Shown piece after piece: positions 31,294 through 39,485 of a stretch of 40,694 nucleotides of DNA. A model generated the notes under the pieces. The model was not told the origin of the DNA. It searched no databases and worked only from the letters and a program-made list of their open reading frames with translations. Made by a program: the position numbers and the translations under genes. Location of the stretch: contig CAZQZC010000002.1 in NCBI GenBank assembly GCA_964597685.1, forward strand, positions 1-40,694. The letters run 5' to 3'. Source of the DNA: JBCBTJ01 sp964597685. GTDB taxonomy: Bacteria > Pseudomonadota > Alphaproteobacteria > Caulobacterales > Hyphomonadaceae. Each line of letters starts with the position of its first letter. The first letter of the stretch is position 1.

Positions 31294-31494
31294 TCATCCG
31301 CCGCCGACGAATTGGACGACTTCCAAGCGGTCGCCCTCCTCCAGCGCGGTGTCGACGTGACGCGATTTGGGCACGATTTCGAGATTGCGCTCGATTGCCA
31401 CGCCGCGCGGATCGTCGGCGAGCAGGGCGACGAGATCCGATACGGTGGCGCCGGCGTCGATCTCGAACGGGTCTCCGTTCACAAACACTTGCAT
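31294..31494 (-). CDS. thiS: Sulfur-carrier protein ThiS
   Basis: A 66-residue ubiquitin-fold protein that ends in FVGGG; ThiS is adenylated and thiocarboxylated on its C-terminal glycine and hands sulfur to ThiG. It has the usual start (MQVFVNGDPFEI), AVAIERN-like centre (GVAIERNLEIV) and LEEGDRLEVVQFVGGG end. AAGGGAG precedes the ATG. Its start is 62 bases from the divergent aroQ start. The TPP riboswitch and thiG follow within 50 bases. Confidence 0.92.
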   Translation of the reverse strand: MQVFVNGDPFEIDAGATVSDLVALLADDPRGVAIERNLEIVPKSRHVDTALEEGDRLEVVQFVGGG

Positions 31495-31556
31495 GGTCGA
31501 AACTCCCTTGCGATGGGCTTGCCTCCCGCGTCGATCCGGCGCAAGACCCAGCCAGC

Positions 31557-32000
31557 ATGACCAAGCCCATTTTTGTGCTCAACGGCCCCAACCTGAACCT
31601 GCTGGGAACGCGCGAGCCCGAAATCTACGGAACAGACACGCTCGACGCCATTCGGACGCGGTTGGAAGCGCTCGCCGCGCCGACAGCGATCGATTTCCGC
31701 CAGACAAACCATGAAGGCGTCCTGGTGGATTGGGTGCAGGAAGGCTCCTCGGCGGCGTGCGCTATTGTTCTCAATGCAGGCGCTTACACGCACACCTCCG
31801 TCGCGCTGCACGACGCGTTGCGCGCCTGTTCCGCCGCCGTCATCGAAGTTCATCTATCCAACCCAACCGCCCGAGAGCCGTTCCGCCACGTGAACTTTGT
31901 CAGCCCCGCCGTCGACGGCACGATCGCGGGACTGGGTTCATATGGCTACGAATTGGCGCTCGCCGCCGCCAAACACGCCGCACGCGCTGCAGGGGATTGA
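31557..32000 (+). CDS. aroQ: Type II 3-dehydroquinate dehydratase AroQ
   Basis: A 147-residue shikimate-pathway enzyme that dehydrates 3-dehydroquinate. The type II signature is complete: LNGPNLNLLGTREPEIYG, with the catalytic Tyr at its end, FRQTNHEG, ILNAGAYTHTSVAL and the VHLSN segment. The ATG at 31557 has only a weak ribosome site. It is the first gene of aroQ-accB-accC-aat, with accB starting four bases after its stop. AroQ next to accBC is common in Alphaproteobacteria. Confidence 0.95.
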   Translation: MTKPIFVLNGPNLNLLGTREPEIYGTDTLDAIRTRLEALAAPTAIDFRQTNHEGVLVDWVQEGSSAACAIVLNAGAYTHTSVALHDALRACSAAVIEVHLSNPTAREPFRHVNFVSPAVDGTIAGLGSYGYELALAAAKHAARAAGD

Positions 32001-32003
32001 GCA

Positions 32004-32486
32004 ATGACCAACGCCAAATCAAAACTCGACACCGGCCTCGTGAGGGAACTCGCCGCGATTCTCCGCGACGCAGACCTCAGCGAGATTGAAATCGAACATG
32101 AAGGGCTCCGCGTTCGCGTCACCAGGCCCGGCCCGGCCGCCCTCCATGTCGCCGCACCGGTCGCGCCGCCGCCTCCACAGCCTGCGATCGCCCATCCCAC
32201 CGGCATGTCGACGGAAACCGCGCCGATAGCCGCCAGCGCGCCCGAGTCCCCGGAGAATGCGGTGAAATCACCGATGGTCGGCACGGCTTACCTCTCGCCG
32301 GAGCCCGGGACGAAGAAGTTCATCGCGGTCGGCGACAAAGTGAAGGCCGGCGATACGCTGCTGCTCGTCGAGGCGATGAAGACGTTTAATCCCGTGGACG
32401 CGCCGAAGGCCGGCACCGTCAAAGCGATCCTGGTCGAGGATTCGCAGCCGGTGGAATTCGGCGAACCACTTGTCGTGATTGAATAG
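32004..32486 (+). CDS. accB: Acetyl-CoA carboxylase biotin carboxyl carrier protein AccB
   Basis: A 160-residue BCCP. An N-terminal helical and strand region (VRELAAILRDADLSEIEIEHEG) leads through a Pro/Ala linker to the biotinyl domain (about 85-160). The biotinylated lysine is Lys126 in EAMKTFN; most relatives have EAMKTMN or EAMKLMN, so Phe here is a mild variation. It carries the carboxyl group in fatty-acid synthesis. accC follows after 12 bases. Confidence 0.95.
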   Translation: MTNAKSKLDTGLVRELAAILRDADLSEIEIEHEGLRVRVTRPGPAALHVAAPVAPPPPQPAIAHPTGMSTETAPIAASAPESPENAVKSPMVGTAYLSPEPGTKKFIAVGDKVKAGDTLLLVEAMKTFNPVDAPKAGTVKAILVEDSQPVEFGEPLVVIE

Positions 32487-32498
32487 GACGACCCGGCC

Positions 32499-33845
32499 AT
32501 GATCCAGAAAGTGCTGATCGCCAACCGCGGAGAGATCGCGCTGCGGATTCACCGCGCTTGCAAGGATATGGGCTTGTCGACGGTCGTCGTGCATTCCGAA
32601 GCCGATCGCAACGCGATGGCCGTGCGGCTTGCAGACGAAAGCGTCTGCATTGGCCCCGCGCCTTCAGGCCAGAGCTATCTCAAGAAATCTTCGATCCTGG
32701 CGGCCGCGGAGATCACCCGCGCAGACGCGATCCATCCGGGCTACGGCTTCCTGTCTGAGAATGCGCAATTCGCCGATATGGTGGAGGCCCACGGGATTAT
32801 CTTTATTGGCCCGAAGGCGGACCATATCCGGGTGATGGGCGACAAGATCGCCGCCAAACAGGCGATGATCGACGTCGGCGTCCCGGTCGTGCCAGGCTCC
32901 GAAGGCGGCATTTCCTCGGTTAGCGAGGGCAAGAGGGTCGCGAAGAAAATTGGCTATCCCGTTCTGGTCAAAGCCGCAGCTGGCGGCGGCGGGCGGGGCA
33001 TGAAGGTCGCCCACACGGAGAAAGACTTCGAAAACGCCATGAAAACGGCGAAGACCGAGGCCAAGGCGGCCTTTGGCGACGACGCTGTTTACATTGAGAA
33101 ATACCTCGAAAAGCCTCGCCACATCGAAATCCAGATCATCGCCGACAGCCACGGCAATGTCGCCCACCTTTGGGAGCGCGACTGCTCCATCCAGCGCCGC
33201 CACCAGAAAGTGTTCGAAGAGGCGCCCTCCCCGTCCCTCAACCAGGCGCAACGTGAAGAAATCGGGCTGATCGTCGCGCGCGCCGTTGAGAAACTCGGCT
33301 ATCTGGGCGCAGGAACGATGGAGTTCCTCTACGAGGACGGGAACTTCTATTTCATCGAAATGAACACCCGCCTGCAGGTTGAACATCCGATCACGGAGAT
33401 GATCACCCGGATCGATATCGTCCGCGAGCAGATCCGCATCGCGAACGGCGCAAAACTGTCCTTCGCCCAGGAAGATGTCACATTGGTCGGCCATTCCATT
33501 GAATGCCGCATCAACGCCGAACACCCTGAGACCTTCGTCCCAAGCCCAGGTTTGATCACCGATTTCCACGCGCCCGGCGGCCCCGGCGTGCGCCTCGATA
33601 GCGCCGCTTACGCCGGTTATGTGGTGCCGCCGCATTATGACAGCCTGATCGGTAAATTGGTCGTCCATGGCCGCACACGGCGCGAATGCGTGACCCGACT
33701 GCGCCGCGCCTTGTCCGAAATGGTGGTCGGCGGCGTCGAGACGACCCTGGACCTCCATCGTGACCTTGTGAACGCCGAAGACATCATCGAAGGCGACTAC
33801 GACATCCATTGGCTGGAGCGGTTTCTTGCGGAGAAAGCCGCCTGA
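32499..33845 (+). CDS. accC: Acetyl-CoA carboxylase biotin carboxylase subunit AccC
   Basis: A 448-residue ATP-grasp enzyme that carboxylates the biotin of AccB. Motifs include KVLIANRGEIALRI, HPGYGFLSEN, the glycine-rich AAGGGGRGMK, RDCSIQRRHQK and EMNTRLQVEHPITE. Full length for the family. Cotranscribed with accB before it and aat 15 bases after it. Confidence 0.96.
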   Translation: MIQKVLIANRGEIALRIHRACKDMGLSTVVVHSEADRNAMAVRLADESVCIGPAPSGQSYLKKSSILAAAEITRADAIHPGYGFLSENAQFADMVEAHGIIFIGPKADHIRVMGDKIAAKQAMIDVGVPVVPGSEGGISSVSEGKRVAKKIGYPVLVKAAAGGGGRGMKVAHTEKDFENAMKTAKTEAKAAFGDDAVYIEKYLEKPRHIEIQIIADSHGNVAHLWERDCSIQRRHQKVFEEAPSPSLNQAQREEIGLIVARAVEKLGYLGAGTMEFLYEDGNFYFIEMNTRLQVEHPITEMITRIDIVREQIRIANGAKLSFAQEDVTLVGHSIECRINAEHPETFVPSPGLITDFHAPGGPGVRLDSAAYAGYVVPPHYDSLIGKLVVHGRTRRECVTRLRRALSEMVVGGVETTLDLHRDLVNAEDIIEGDYDIHWLERFLAEKAA

Positions 33846-33860
33846 TCTTAGCTTTCCGGG

Positions 33861-34514
33861 ATGTCGACCTGTTTTGGCCCCGACGAGCTGATCGCGTGCT
33901 ATCGGCGTGGCGTGTTTCCCATGGCCGACGCGCACGACGATCCGAATCTCTTTCTGATCGACCCCGACGAGCGGGGCGTCCTGCCCCTGGACGATTTTCG
34001 CATTCCACGCCGGCTCCGGCGCACGGTGAAGCAAGATCCGTTCAAGGTGACCGTGGACACCGCGTTCACGCGCGTGGTGGAGGCGTGCGCAGAGCGAACG
34101 GCCGCACGTCCGTCGACTTGGATCAATTCCCAGATCCTGAACCTCTACAGCGCCTTACACCGTCGGGGGACGGCGCACAGCGTCGAGTGCTGGGACGGCG
34201 ACGACCTGGTTGGGGGTCTTTACGGGGTCGCCATTGCCGGCGCGTTTTTCGGCGAAAGCATGTTCTCGCGCGCGACCGACGCCTCAAAGATCGCCCTCGT
34301 CCATTTGGCGGCGCGGTTGAGAGCGGGCGGCTTCGCCCTTCTCGACGCCCAATTTCACAATCCGCACCTGGAACAATTCGGACTGCTCGAATTGCGGCGA
34401 AGCGAGTTCAAACGCCTCCTCGCAGCGGCTTTGGAGGTTGAGGCGGATTTCTATTCCGCTTCGGCGCCGGTCTCTGGCGAGGGCTGCGTGCAGCGGATCA
34501 CCCAAACATCGTAG
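33861..34514 (+). CDS. aat: Leucyl/phenylalanyl-tRNA-protein transferase
   Basis: A 217-residue enzyme that adds Leu or Phe to proteins with N-terminal Arg or Lys, marking them for ClpAP (N-degron pathway). Signatures: ELIACYRRGVFPMAD, WINSQILNLYSALHRRG, GGLYGVAIAGAFFGESMFS and LLDAQFHNPHLEQFG. The start at 33861 is 15 bases after accC. Its 3' end overlaps the convergent DUF2155 gene by 64 bases. Confidence 0.93.
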   Translation: MSTCFGPDELIACYRRGVFPMADAHDDPNLFLIDPDERGVLPLDDFRIPRRLRRTVKQDPFKVTVDTAFTRVVEACAERTAARPSTWINSQILNLYSALHRRGTAHSVECWDGDDLVGGLYGVAIAGAFFGESMFSRATDASKIALVHLAARLRAGGFALLDAQFHNPHLEQFGLLELRRSEFKRLLAAALEVEADFYSASAPVSGEGCVQRITQTS

Positions 34515-34903
34515 ACAGGATGCTCCAGCGCGCTCAGCCCGGGCGAGGACGCGAACATCCAGCCTGAGAACAGTTTCGGATTATCATCGGAGACGGTGGA
34601 AACGTCATCTTCCGAAACAGCCTCGTCCATGGTCTCGACCTGAACGGCCTGGGTGGAGCGGATTTGCAGGAAGGCCGCTGATTCGGGCGCTTCTTCAGGC
34701 GGGGTCTGGAAACAGACCTGCATGTCCACACGCAATGAGCCGAACACGACGGGCTCGCCGACGGCGACTTCGATATCCGTGGAGCGGCCGGTGATCTTGT
34801 CCAAGGCCCGCAAAATCGCCTTATCGTACTGCTCGTAAGTCACGGCGTTTGCAGCGGGCGCTCCAAGCAACGCCGTCATCGAAAGAAGCGCAATCCGCGT
34901 CAT
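34451..34903 (-). CDS. DUF2155 domain protein, exported
   Basis: A 150-residue exported protein with a signal peptide ending near ANA. It belongs to DUF2155, an alphaproteobacterial family of unknown function; the LDKITGRSTDIEVAVGEPVVFGSLRV and FSGWMFASSPGLSALEHPVYDVWVIRC segments are characteristic. ATG 34903 is preferred to TTG 34912, which lies within the preceding stop region. It is last in the minus-strand operon NDUFA12-MlaD-DUF2155. Its end overlaps aat by 64 bases in the opposite direction. Outer-membrane lipid homeostasis is suggested by the MlaD neighbour only. Confidence 0.88.
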   Translation of the reverse strand: MTRIALLSMTALLGAPAANAVTYEQYDKAILRALDKITGRSTDIEVAVGEPVVFGSLRVDMQVCFQTPPEEAPESAAFLQIRSTQAVQVETMDEAVSEDDVSTVSDDNPKLFSGWMFASSPGLSALEHPVYDVWVIRCTQPSPETGAEAE

Positions 34904-34908
34904 GACCC

Positions 34909-35370
34909 TCAATCTCCGTCGTCCGTTCCAGACGCCACAGACGACACCAGGGTCAGGAGATCGACGCTTCCGCGCGTGTAGATGATCTCGCCAGTGCCGT
35001 CGGTCGGGATATTGTCAAAACCTGCGCCGGGCTGCAGCGCGACATAGGATCCGCCGAGCAGGCCGTCCTGGGAAATCCGCGCATCGGTGTCGTCCGGCAG
35101 CAGCCATTTCGAATCGACCGACAAAACGACGACTGCATCGAACATTTCAGGGTCGCCCTCGATCGACTTGACGACGCCGGCCTTGACGCCGGCGATCCGA
35201 ACGTCCGATCCGCGCGCAATGCCCGACACGTTGCTGAACCGCGCGTGGACGTCATAGCGCTGCGACGATCCGCCGACCTCGCCGCCCGTGGCGAGCGCGT
35301 ACCATAGGAAAACGCCTGCAACGGCGACAACGACGATCCCGATCAGAGTTTCGACAATCGATTCACGCAT
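34909..35370 (-). CDS. mlaD: MlaD-family lipid-asymmetry substrate-binding protein
   Basis: A 153-residue single-pass inner-membrane protein. A membrane helix at about 8-27 is followed by an MCE domain (YDVHARFSNVSGIARGSDVRIAGVKAGVV to DGLLGGSYVALQPGAG). MlaD rings receive phospholipids in the Mla pathway, which keeps the outer membrane asymmetric. No mlaE, mlaF or mlaC is next to it, which is usual for this alphaproteobacterial arrangement. It overlaps the NDUFA12 stop by eight bases and its own stop is five bases before the DUF2155 ATG. Confidence 0.9.
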   Translation of the reverse strand: MRESIVETLIGIVVVAVAGVFLWYALATGGEVGGSSQRYDVHARFSNVSGIARGSDVRIAGVKAGVVKSIEGDPEMFDAVVVLSVDSKWLLPDDTDARISQDGLLGGSYVALQPGAGFDNIPTDGTGEIIYTRGSVDLLTLVSSVASGTDDGD

Positions 35371-35755
35371 CAGGTGTCCAGGCCTCGTAATCTGCGCTGT
35401 TGGCGGCTCGATGACCGCCTTCCGACAGCGCGCCTTTTGGACGCTCGGCGAAGACCGTCCCCGTCATGTTCGGCTTGTGATCCGTCTCCCAGACCCGCCG
35501 GTCCAGCGGCGCCACGGTCGGGGGATCTTCGAACGTGTGGTGAAGCCAGCCGTGCCAATCGGCGGGCACCTTGGACGGCTCCGCCAGCCCCTTGTACTGC
35601 ACATAGCGGCGCTTGCGCCCTTCGATGGACGGCTTGCGCTCCTCAAAGTAGCGGTTGCCGTACTCGTCGTCGCCCACGAACGCCGCGCGGCGATTGATGT
35701 CGAACATCGCGCCGATCGTGGTTCCGTTCCACCAGGTGAATATCTTCGCAATCAC
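35363..35755 (-). CDS. NDUFA12-type accessory subunit of NADH:ubiquinone oxidoreductase
   Basis: A 130-residue protein homologous to mitochondrial NDUFA12 (B17.2), an accessory subunit of respiratory complex I found in Alphaproteobacteria. The conserved parts are FTWWNGTTIGAMF, VGDDEYGNRYFEER, RYVQYKG and PADWHGWLHH. GTG 35755 is inferred from where homology begins; AAGGGC is upstream at a somewhat long distance. The frame continues to 35926 without conservation. It is first in the operon with mlaD and DUF2155. Confidence 0.9.
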   Translation of the reverse strand: MIAKIFTWWNGTTIGAMFDINRRAAFVGDDEYGNRYFEERKPSIEGRKRRYVQYKGLAEPSKVPADWHGWLHHTFEDPPTVAPLDRRVWETDHKPNMTGTVFAERPKGALSEGGHRAANSADYEAWTPDA

Positions 35756-35926
35756 GTCGCTGTACTGCCCTTTAGACTTGGCGGGAATATGGCCCGCGCG
35801 GGGCGCGGAATCCAGAGACTCCTGCAACGCAATATCTTGTGGGCGAACGCTGCAAAGCCCCAAAATCCGGTTGAGGCTTTGTTCGAACTCTCCCAATCTC
35901 GGTCCGCGCGCATGAGGACGAATCAC

Positions 35927-38152
35927 ATGACTGACGCCGCCACAAAACGCTTCGCCGACGCGGTCGACGCTCGAAAGGCCACGCCGATCGAACCATTGGA
36001 ACGCCTTTTGGCGCTTGAGCTGGGGCCGAGGCGGACGCTGGACGCAGCCGTCTTACGTCAATTGGCGGACGCTGCAGACAGAGGCGCTCTGGAAGCCAAG
36101 GCGAAGATCGCGCTCGCGGAAATGCTGGAAGTATGCGGAGAGGCGCCGCGCGACCACGATCTGGCCAAATGCCTCGCTTCGGGCGTTCCCGACGAATTGA
36201 TCGAGGAGGCGCTGCGCGCAGCAGACGGCTTTCAAGGCACGGCGGCGCGCCTTCGGGCCTCAGCCGTCGACGGCGCGGTCTGCAAAGCGCAGCTCTTCGA
36301 TACGGATGGACTTCGCTCACACGCTGACGACGTTGCGCGGGCCCTCGGCGATGGCGTTCGCATCGCGTTCGCCGCCGCAGACGACCTCGATCCCATGGCG
36401 CCGGCTATCGCGCTCAATGTGGCCGCTTTTGTGGGCGCTGAAGGCCTGGACGCGGACGATCTGGCGCAGGTTCTGGACGCCGCGGCCCCAAACCTTGAAC
36501 ACGGCGCGGTCGCGTTGACGGGAATCGCGGCCGCCGTGATGGCGCTTGGCGCTGATTACGCCGACGGGACAGGCCAAGATATCGGCCAGGCCCTTTGCGC
36601 GTTGGTCAGAAGTCTCGCCACCGGCGCCGCGTTCCCGGCCGCCCAAGCCAAACGCCTTGGCCTGAAGGCGCGGCGCGGCGGAGATCGCCGCTCCATCGCC
36701 ATGATCGTCGCGCCGCTATCGTCGGAGGCAGAGGCCTGGCTGTCGGCGGAAAGCCGCGGCGCCGCCCCGGTCGGCGATCTCGTGACGACAAGAGGCGATC
36801 AAGCGAGCTGCATCCGTCTCGGCGTCGCAGCGCGCGCGCCCGACCGCCTCGCCGCTTGGCTGGATGCGGTGAGCGAACCCCCGTCGCTGACGAGCATAGA
36901 CGGGTTTGGCGCAGAGCGTCTGGCCGTGCGCGGCTTTTCCGACCACGCTTTGCAGAAGGTGAACAACGCACTGCGCGACGGGATGCCGCTCAGCGCCGCT
37001 TTTTCCCGCTGGGTGCTCGGCGACGCTGTGATCTCAGAGGACCTCAGGCTTGACCCTGAACGGTTCGATACGGACGGTCGCGCGCTCCTGTCGGCGGTTG
37101 GGTTCTCGCGGCGCGATATCGAAACTGCGGAGCAAAGCCTGGAGGCCGCCCCAAGCCGGGCGCGCAGCCTGCTCGAAGACATCGGCTTCACCCTGACGCC
37201 GCGCCTTGAGGATGTGGTCGCCTTCGCCGAGGCCATCGCAGGTCAGTTGACTGTCCCGCCAGTCCTGGAGACGGACGGCGTGAGGGACGCCCTGGCCATC
37301 GCTGAGAACGATATCGGCGTTCTGATCGTCGGAAGCCGAACCCAACCCTCAGACGAGGTCTTGCGCCGTCTGGACAATGCACGGCGGATTGCCGACGCGT
37401 TCGACGCCCCCGCCGAGACGGTGAGCGAGCCCCAGTCCGATCCGCTTCCGACCGCCGACGACGAGAATGCGCGCGCCGTCAGGCTGCGCCTGCCCGATCG
37501 CCGAAAGGGTTATATCCAGAAGGCTACCGTCGGCGGGCATAAGATCTATCTCCACACTGGCGAGTTCGACGACGGGTCCTTGGGCGAGATCTTCCTCGAC
37601 ATGCACAAGGAAGGCGCAGCCTTCCGCTCGCTCATGAACAATTTCGCCATCGCGATTTCGATCGGCCTGCAATATGGCGTGCCGCTCGAAGAATTCGTCG
37701 ACGCCTTCGTCTTCACCCGGTTCGAGCCGGCCGGCGACGTGACCGGCAACGACAGGATCGTGCGCGCGACGTCCATACTTGATTACATCTTCCGAGAGCT
37801 TGCGGTTTCGTATCTTGGCAGGGCCGACCTGGCCGAAGCCAGCGAAGACGTCACACATGACGGCCTGGGCCGCGGCCTGCAAGACGGCGCGCCGTTCGAC
37901 CGTGAAGCCGCCAAAGTTATTTCGCGCGGCTTCTCCCGCGGGCAATTGCCAGACAATATCGTGGTCCTCGCCAAGAAACGCGAAGAGCGCGCCGATCAGG
38001 AGCGAGCGGTCGAAGACGACGACGACGCGACGGCCGCGCCGGAATATCTGGGCGATCCCTGCCCGTCCTGCGGCAGTTTCACACTCTACGCGACCGACGA
38101 AGCGGGCGGTGCAATCTGCGACGCCTGCGGGGCGCGGGCGGAAATCGCCTGA
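35927..38152 (+). CDS. TSCPD-domain protein related to the C-terminal region of B12-dependent ribonucleotide reductase, without catalytic barrel
   Basis: A 741-residue protein. The last third is very like the C-terminus of alphaproteobacterial NrdJ: a TSCPD domain (about 520-640; RRKGYIQKATVGGHKIYLHTG, FRSLMNNFAIAISIGLQYGVP) and a closing zinc-ribbon with CPSC at 712-715 and CDAC at 731-734. Residues about 330-420 (LAVRGFSDHALQKVNNAL, AFSRWVLGD, LLSAVGFSRRDIETAE) recall the NrdJ segment before its MTLEGAPHLK motif, which is absent. The first 330 residues are Ala-rich helical repeats that I cannot place. No ten-stranded barrel or radical-site cysteines are visible, so it is probably not a reductase itself. 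ATG 35927 follows GAGGA; it is divergent from NDUFA12. Confidence 0.8.
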   Translation: MTDAATKRFADAVDARKATPIEPLERLLALELGPRRTLDAAVLRQLADAADRGALEAKAKIALAEMLEVCGEAPRDHDLAKCLASGVPDELIEEALRAADGFQGTAARLRASAVDGAVCKAQLFDTDGLRSHADDVARALGDGVRIAFAAADDLDPMAPAIALNVAAFVGAEGLDADDLAQVLDAAAPNLEHGAVALTGIAAAVMALGADYADGTGQDIGQALCALVRSLATGAAFPAAQAKRLGLKARRGGDRRSIAMIVAPLSSEAEAWLSAESRGAAPVGDLVTTRGDQASCIRLGVAARAPDRLAAWLDAVSEPPSLTSIDGFGAERLAVRGFSDHALQKVNNALRDGMPLSAAFSRWVLGDAVISEDLRLDPERFDTDGRALLSAVGFSRRDIETAEQSLEAAPSRARSLLEDIGFTLTPRLEDVVAFAEAIAGQLTVPPVLETDGVRDALAIAENDIGVLIVGSRTQPSDEVLRRLDNARRIADAFDAPAETVSEPQSDPLPTADDENARAVRLRLPDRRKGYIQKATVGGHKIYLHTGEFDDGSLGEIFLDMHKEGAAFRSLMNNFAIAISIGLQYGVPLEEFVDAFVFTRFEPAGDVTGNDRIVRATSILDYIFRELAVSYLGRADLAEASEDVTHDGLGRGLQDGAPFDREAAKVISRGFSRGQLPDNIVVLAKKREERADQERAVEDDDDATAAPEYLGDPCPSCGSFTLYATDEAGGAICDACGARAEIA

Positions 38153-38213
38153 ACGCCGCTTGGCGCGTGATTTGCTTCCTTCCCCGCGACTGCGGATTAT
38201 GGGGAGCTTGGAG

Positions 38214-38696
38214 ATGAAGAGCCTGCAATTCTGCCTGGCTTCGGCGTTTCTCGCCGGCGTCGCTGTCGCTCAGGACGCAAGCGACATTGAACGCGCGCAA
38301 GGGGGCGGCTCTTGCGAGGGCTGCAATCTGTTCCAAGCCACGCTGTCCTATCAGGACATAAGCGGCGTCTCCTTCGCCGACGCCCGTCTGCGCCAAGCCG
38401 ACCTCTCCCTGGCGACAATGGATGATGTCGACTTTTCGGACGCCGATCTTTCGATCGCGAACCTGTTCGGCGGACGATTCTCGAGGGCTCGTTTCACGAA
38501 CGCCGATCTGTCCAACGCCACGCTTGTCGGCGCCTATTTCGGACGGGCTGACTTCACCGGGGCGCAGCTGGCCGGCGCGAATCTTGGCGGATCGGACTTC
38601 CGAACGTCCATCGGCCTCACCCAGGACCAATTGGACAGCGCTTGCGGGGACGAGTCCACGCTGCTGCCCCCTGGGATGAAAACGCCACACTGCTGA
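38214..38696 (+). CDS. Exported pentapeptide-repeat protein
   Basis: A 160-residue protein. A signal peptide ends near AVAQ. A CEGCNL motif begins a run of A(D/N)LxX pentapeptide repeats (about 40-130; ADLSLATMDDVDFSDADLSIANL, ADLSNATLVGAYFGRADF) that should form a right-handed beta-helix. The C-terminus has a cysteine in LDSACGD. It is exported, so it does not act on gyrase as Qnr does; its function is unknown. ATG 38214 is preferred, with TTGGAG immediately upstream and GGGGAG further out. A second such gene follows. Confidence 0.85.
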   Translation: MKSLQFCLASAFLAGVAVAQDASDIERAQGGGSCEGCNLFQATLSYQDISGVSFADARLRQADLSLATMDDVDFSDADLSIANLFGGRFSRARFTNADLSNATLVGAYFGRADFTGAQLAGANLGGSDFRTSIGLTQDQLDSACGDESTLLPPGMKTPHC

Positions 38697-38762
38697 CACA
38701 AGCGTCAGTCTTTACAGCAAGTTTAGTTTTGCTTGCGCCTCAACATCGGTAATGACCGGGTG

Positions 38763-39485
38763 ATGCGATTGAGATTGCTCAGCCTGGCTGCATGTATGGC
38801 GGCGCCGGCGTCCTCTTGGGCGGACGGTCCGAAGCGCGTCACCTGGCAACCGAAATATGCCGTGGCGTGCGAGGAATGCGAACTCGCCGGCAGCAATATG
38901 ACCCGCTGGAACCTGACCAACGCTCGATACGCGCGAGCCAATCTGACAGGCGCGGTCCTGCACGGTGTTCAGGGGATCGCAGCCGATTTTTCCGGCGCGA
39001 CGGCGCGAAACAGCAGCTTCAGCCGCTCCGATCTCGAATCAGCGAAATTCGTTGAAGCGGACCTCGCAGGCGCACGTTTCGTCGGTGCGAAAGCGTTCGG
39101 CGCGGATTTCACCAACGCGATCTTGCACCGGACGAACGTCTCCCAAGCCATCTTCATCGGCGCAACGCTCAAGTCGCTCCGGGCGAGGAATCTCATCGCC
39201 AGGTCCACCGATTTCTCTGGCTCGAATTGCTCGAACGCCCTGTTTGACGAGGCGGAGCTTCGCCGCGCCGTGTTCGACGGCGCTATTCTGAATGGCGCGT
39301 CCTTTGTGAACGCCGATATTTCGGGCGCCAGCTTTCGCGACTCTCGCCTATTCGACACGGATCTGACCGACGTCGTCGGGGGCGATAGCGCCGATTTCGC
39401 CGGCGCCTGCCGTTCCGAATTGACCCTCGGGGCGGTCGCCGCCGACTTGCCCCTCTGCTCCAGCACTCTGGTCGCCGCGAATTAG
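38763..39485 (+). CDS. Second exported pentapeptide-repeat protein
   Basis: A 240-residue paralogue of the preceding protein, with a longer repeat domain. A signal peptide ends near SSWA. It again has a Cys-x-x-Cys start (ACEECELAGSN), followed by about 30 pentapeptide units with the typical Leu/Phe at each centre, such as ADLAGARFVGAKAFGADF and SGSNCSNALFDEAEL. A cysteine in GACRSEL mirrors LDSACGD of the neighbour. The two genes are 66 bases apart and probably arose by duplication. Its stop codon interlocks with that of convergent aspS (overlap of four bases). Confidence 0.83.
   Translation: MRLRLLSLAACMAAPASSWADGPKRVTWQPKYAVACEECELAGSNMTRWNLTNARYARANLTGAVLHGVQGIAADFSGATARNSSFSRSDLESAKFVEADLAGARFVGAKAFGADFTNAILHRTNVSQAIFIGATLKSLRARNLIARSTDFSGSNCSNALFDEAELRRAVFDGAILNGASFVNADISGASFRDSRLFDTDLTDVVGGDSADFAGACRSELTLGAVAADLPLCSSTLVAAN

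Noticed and set aside
32664..34034. 456-codon open frame on the minus strand
   Set aside because: It is antisense to accC and aat, which are unmistakable. High GC makes long antisense frames common here.
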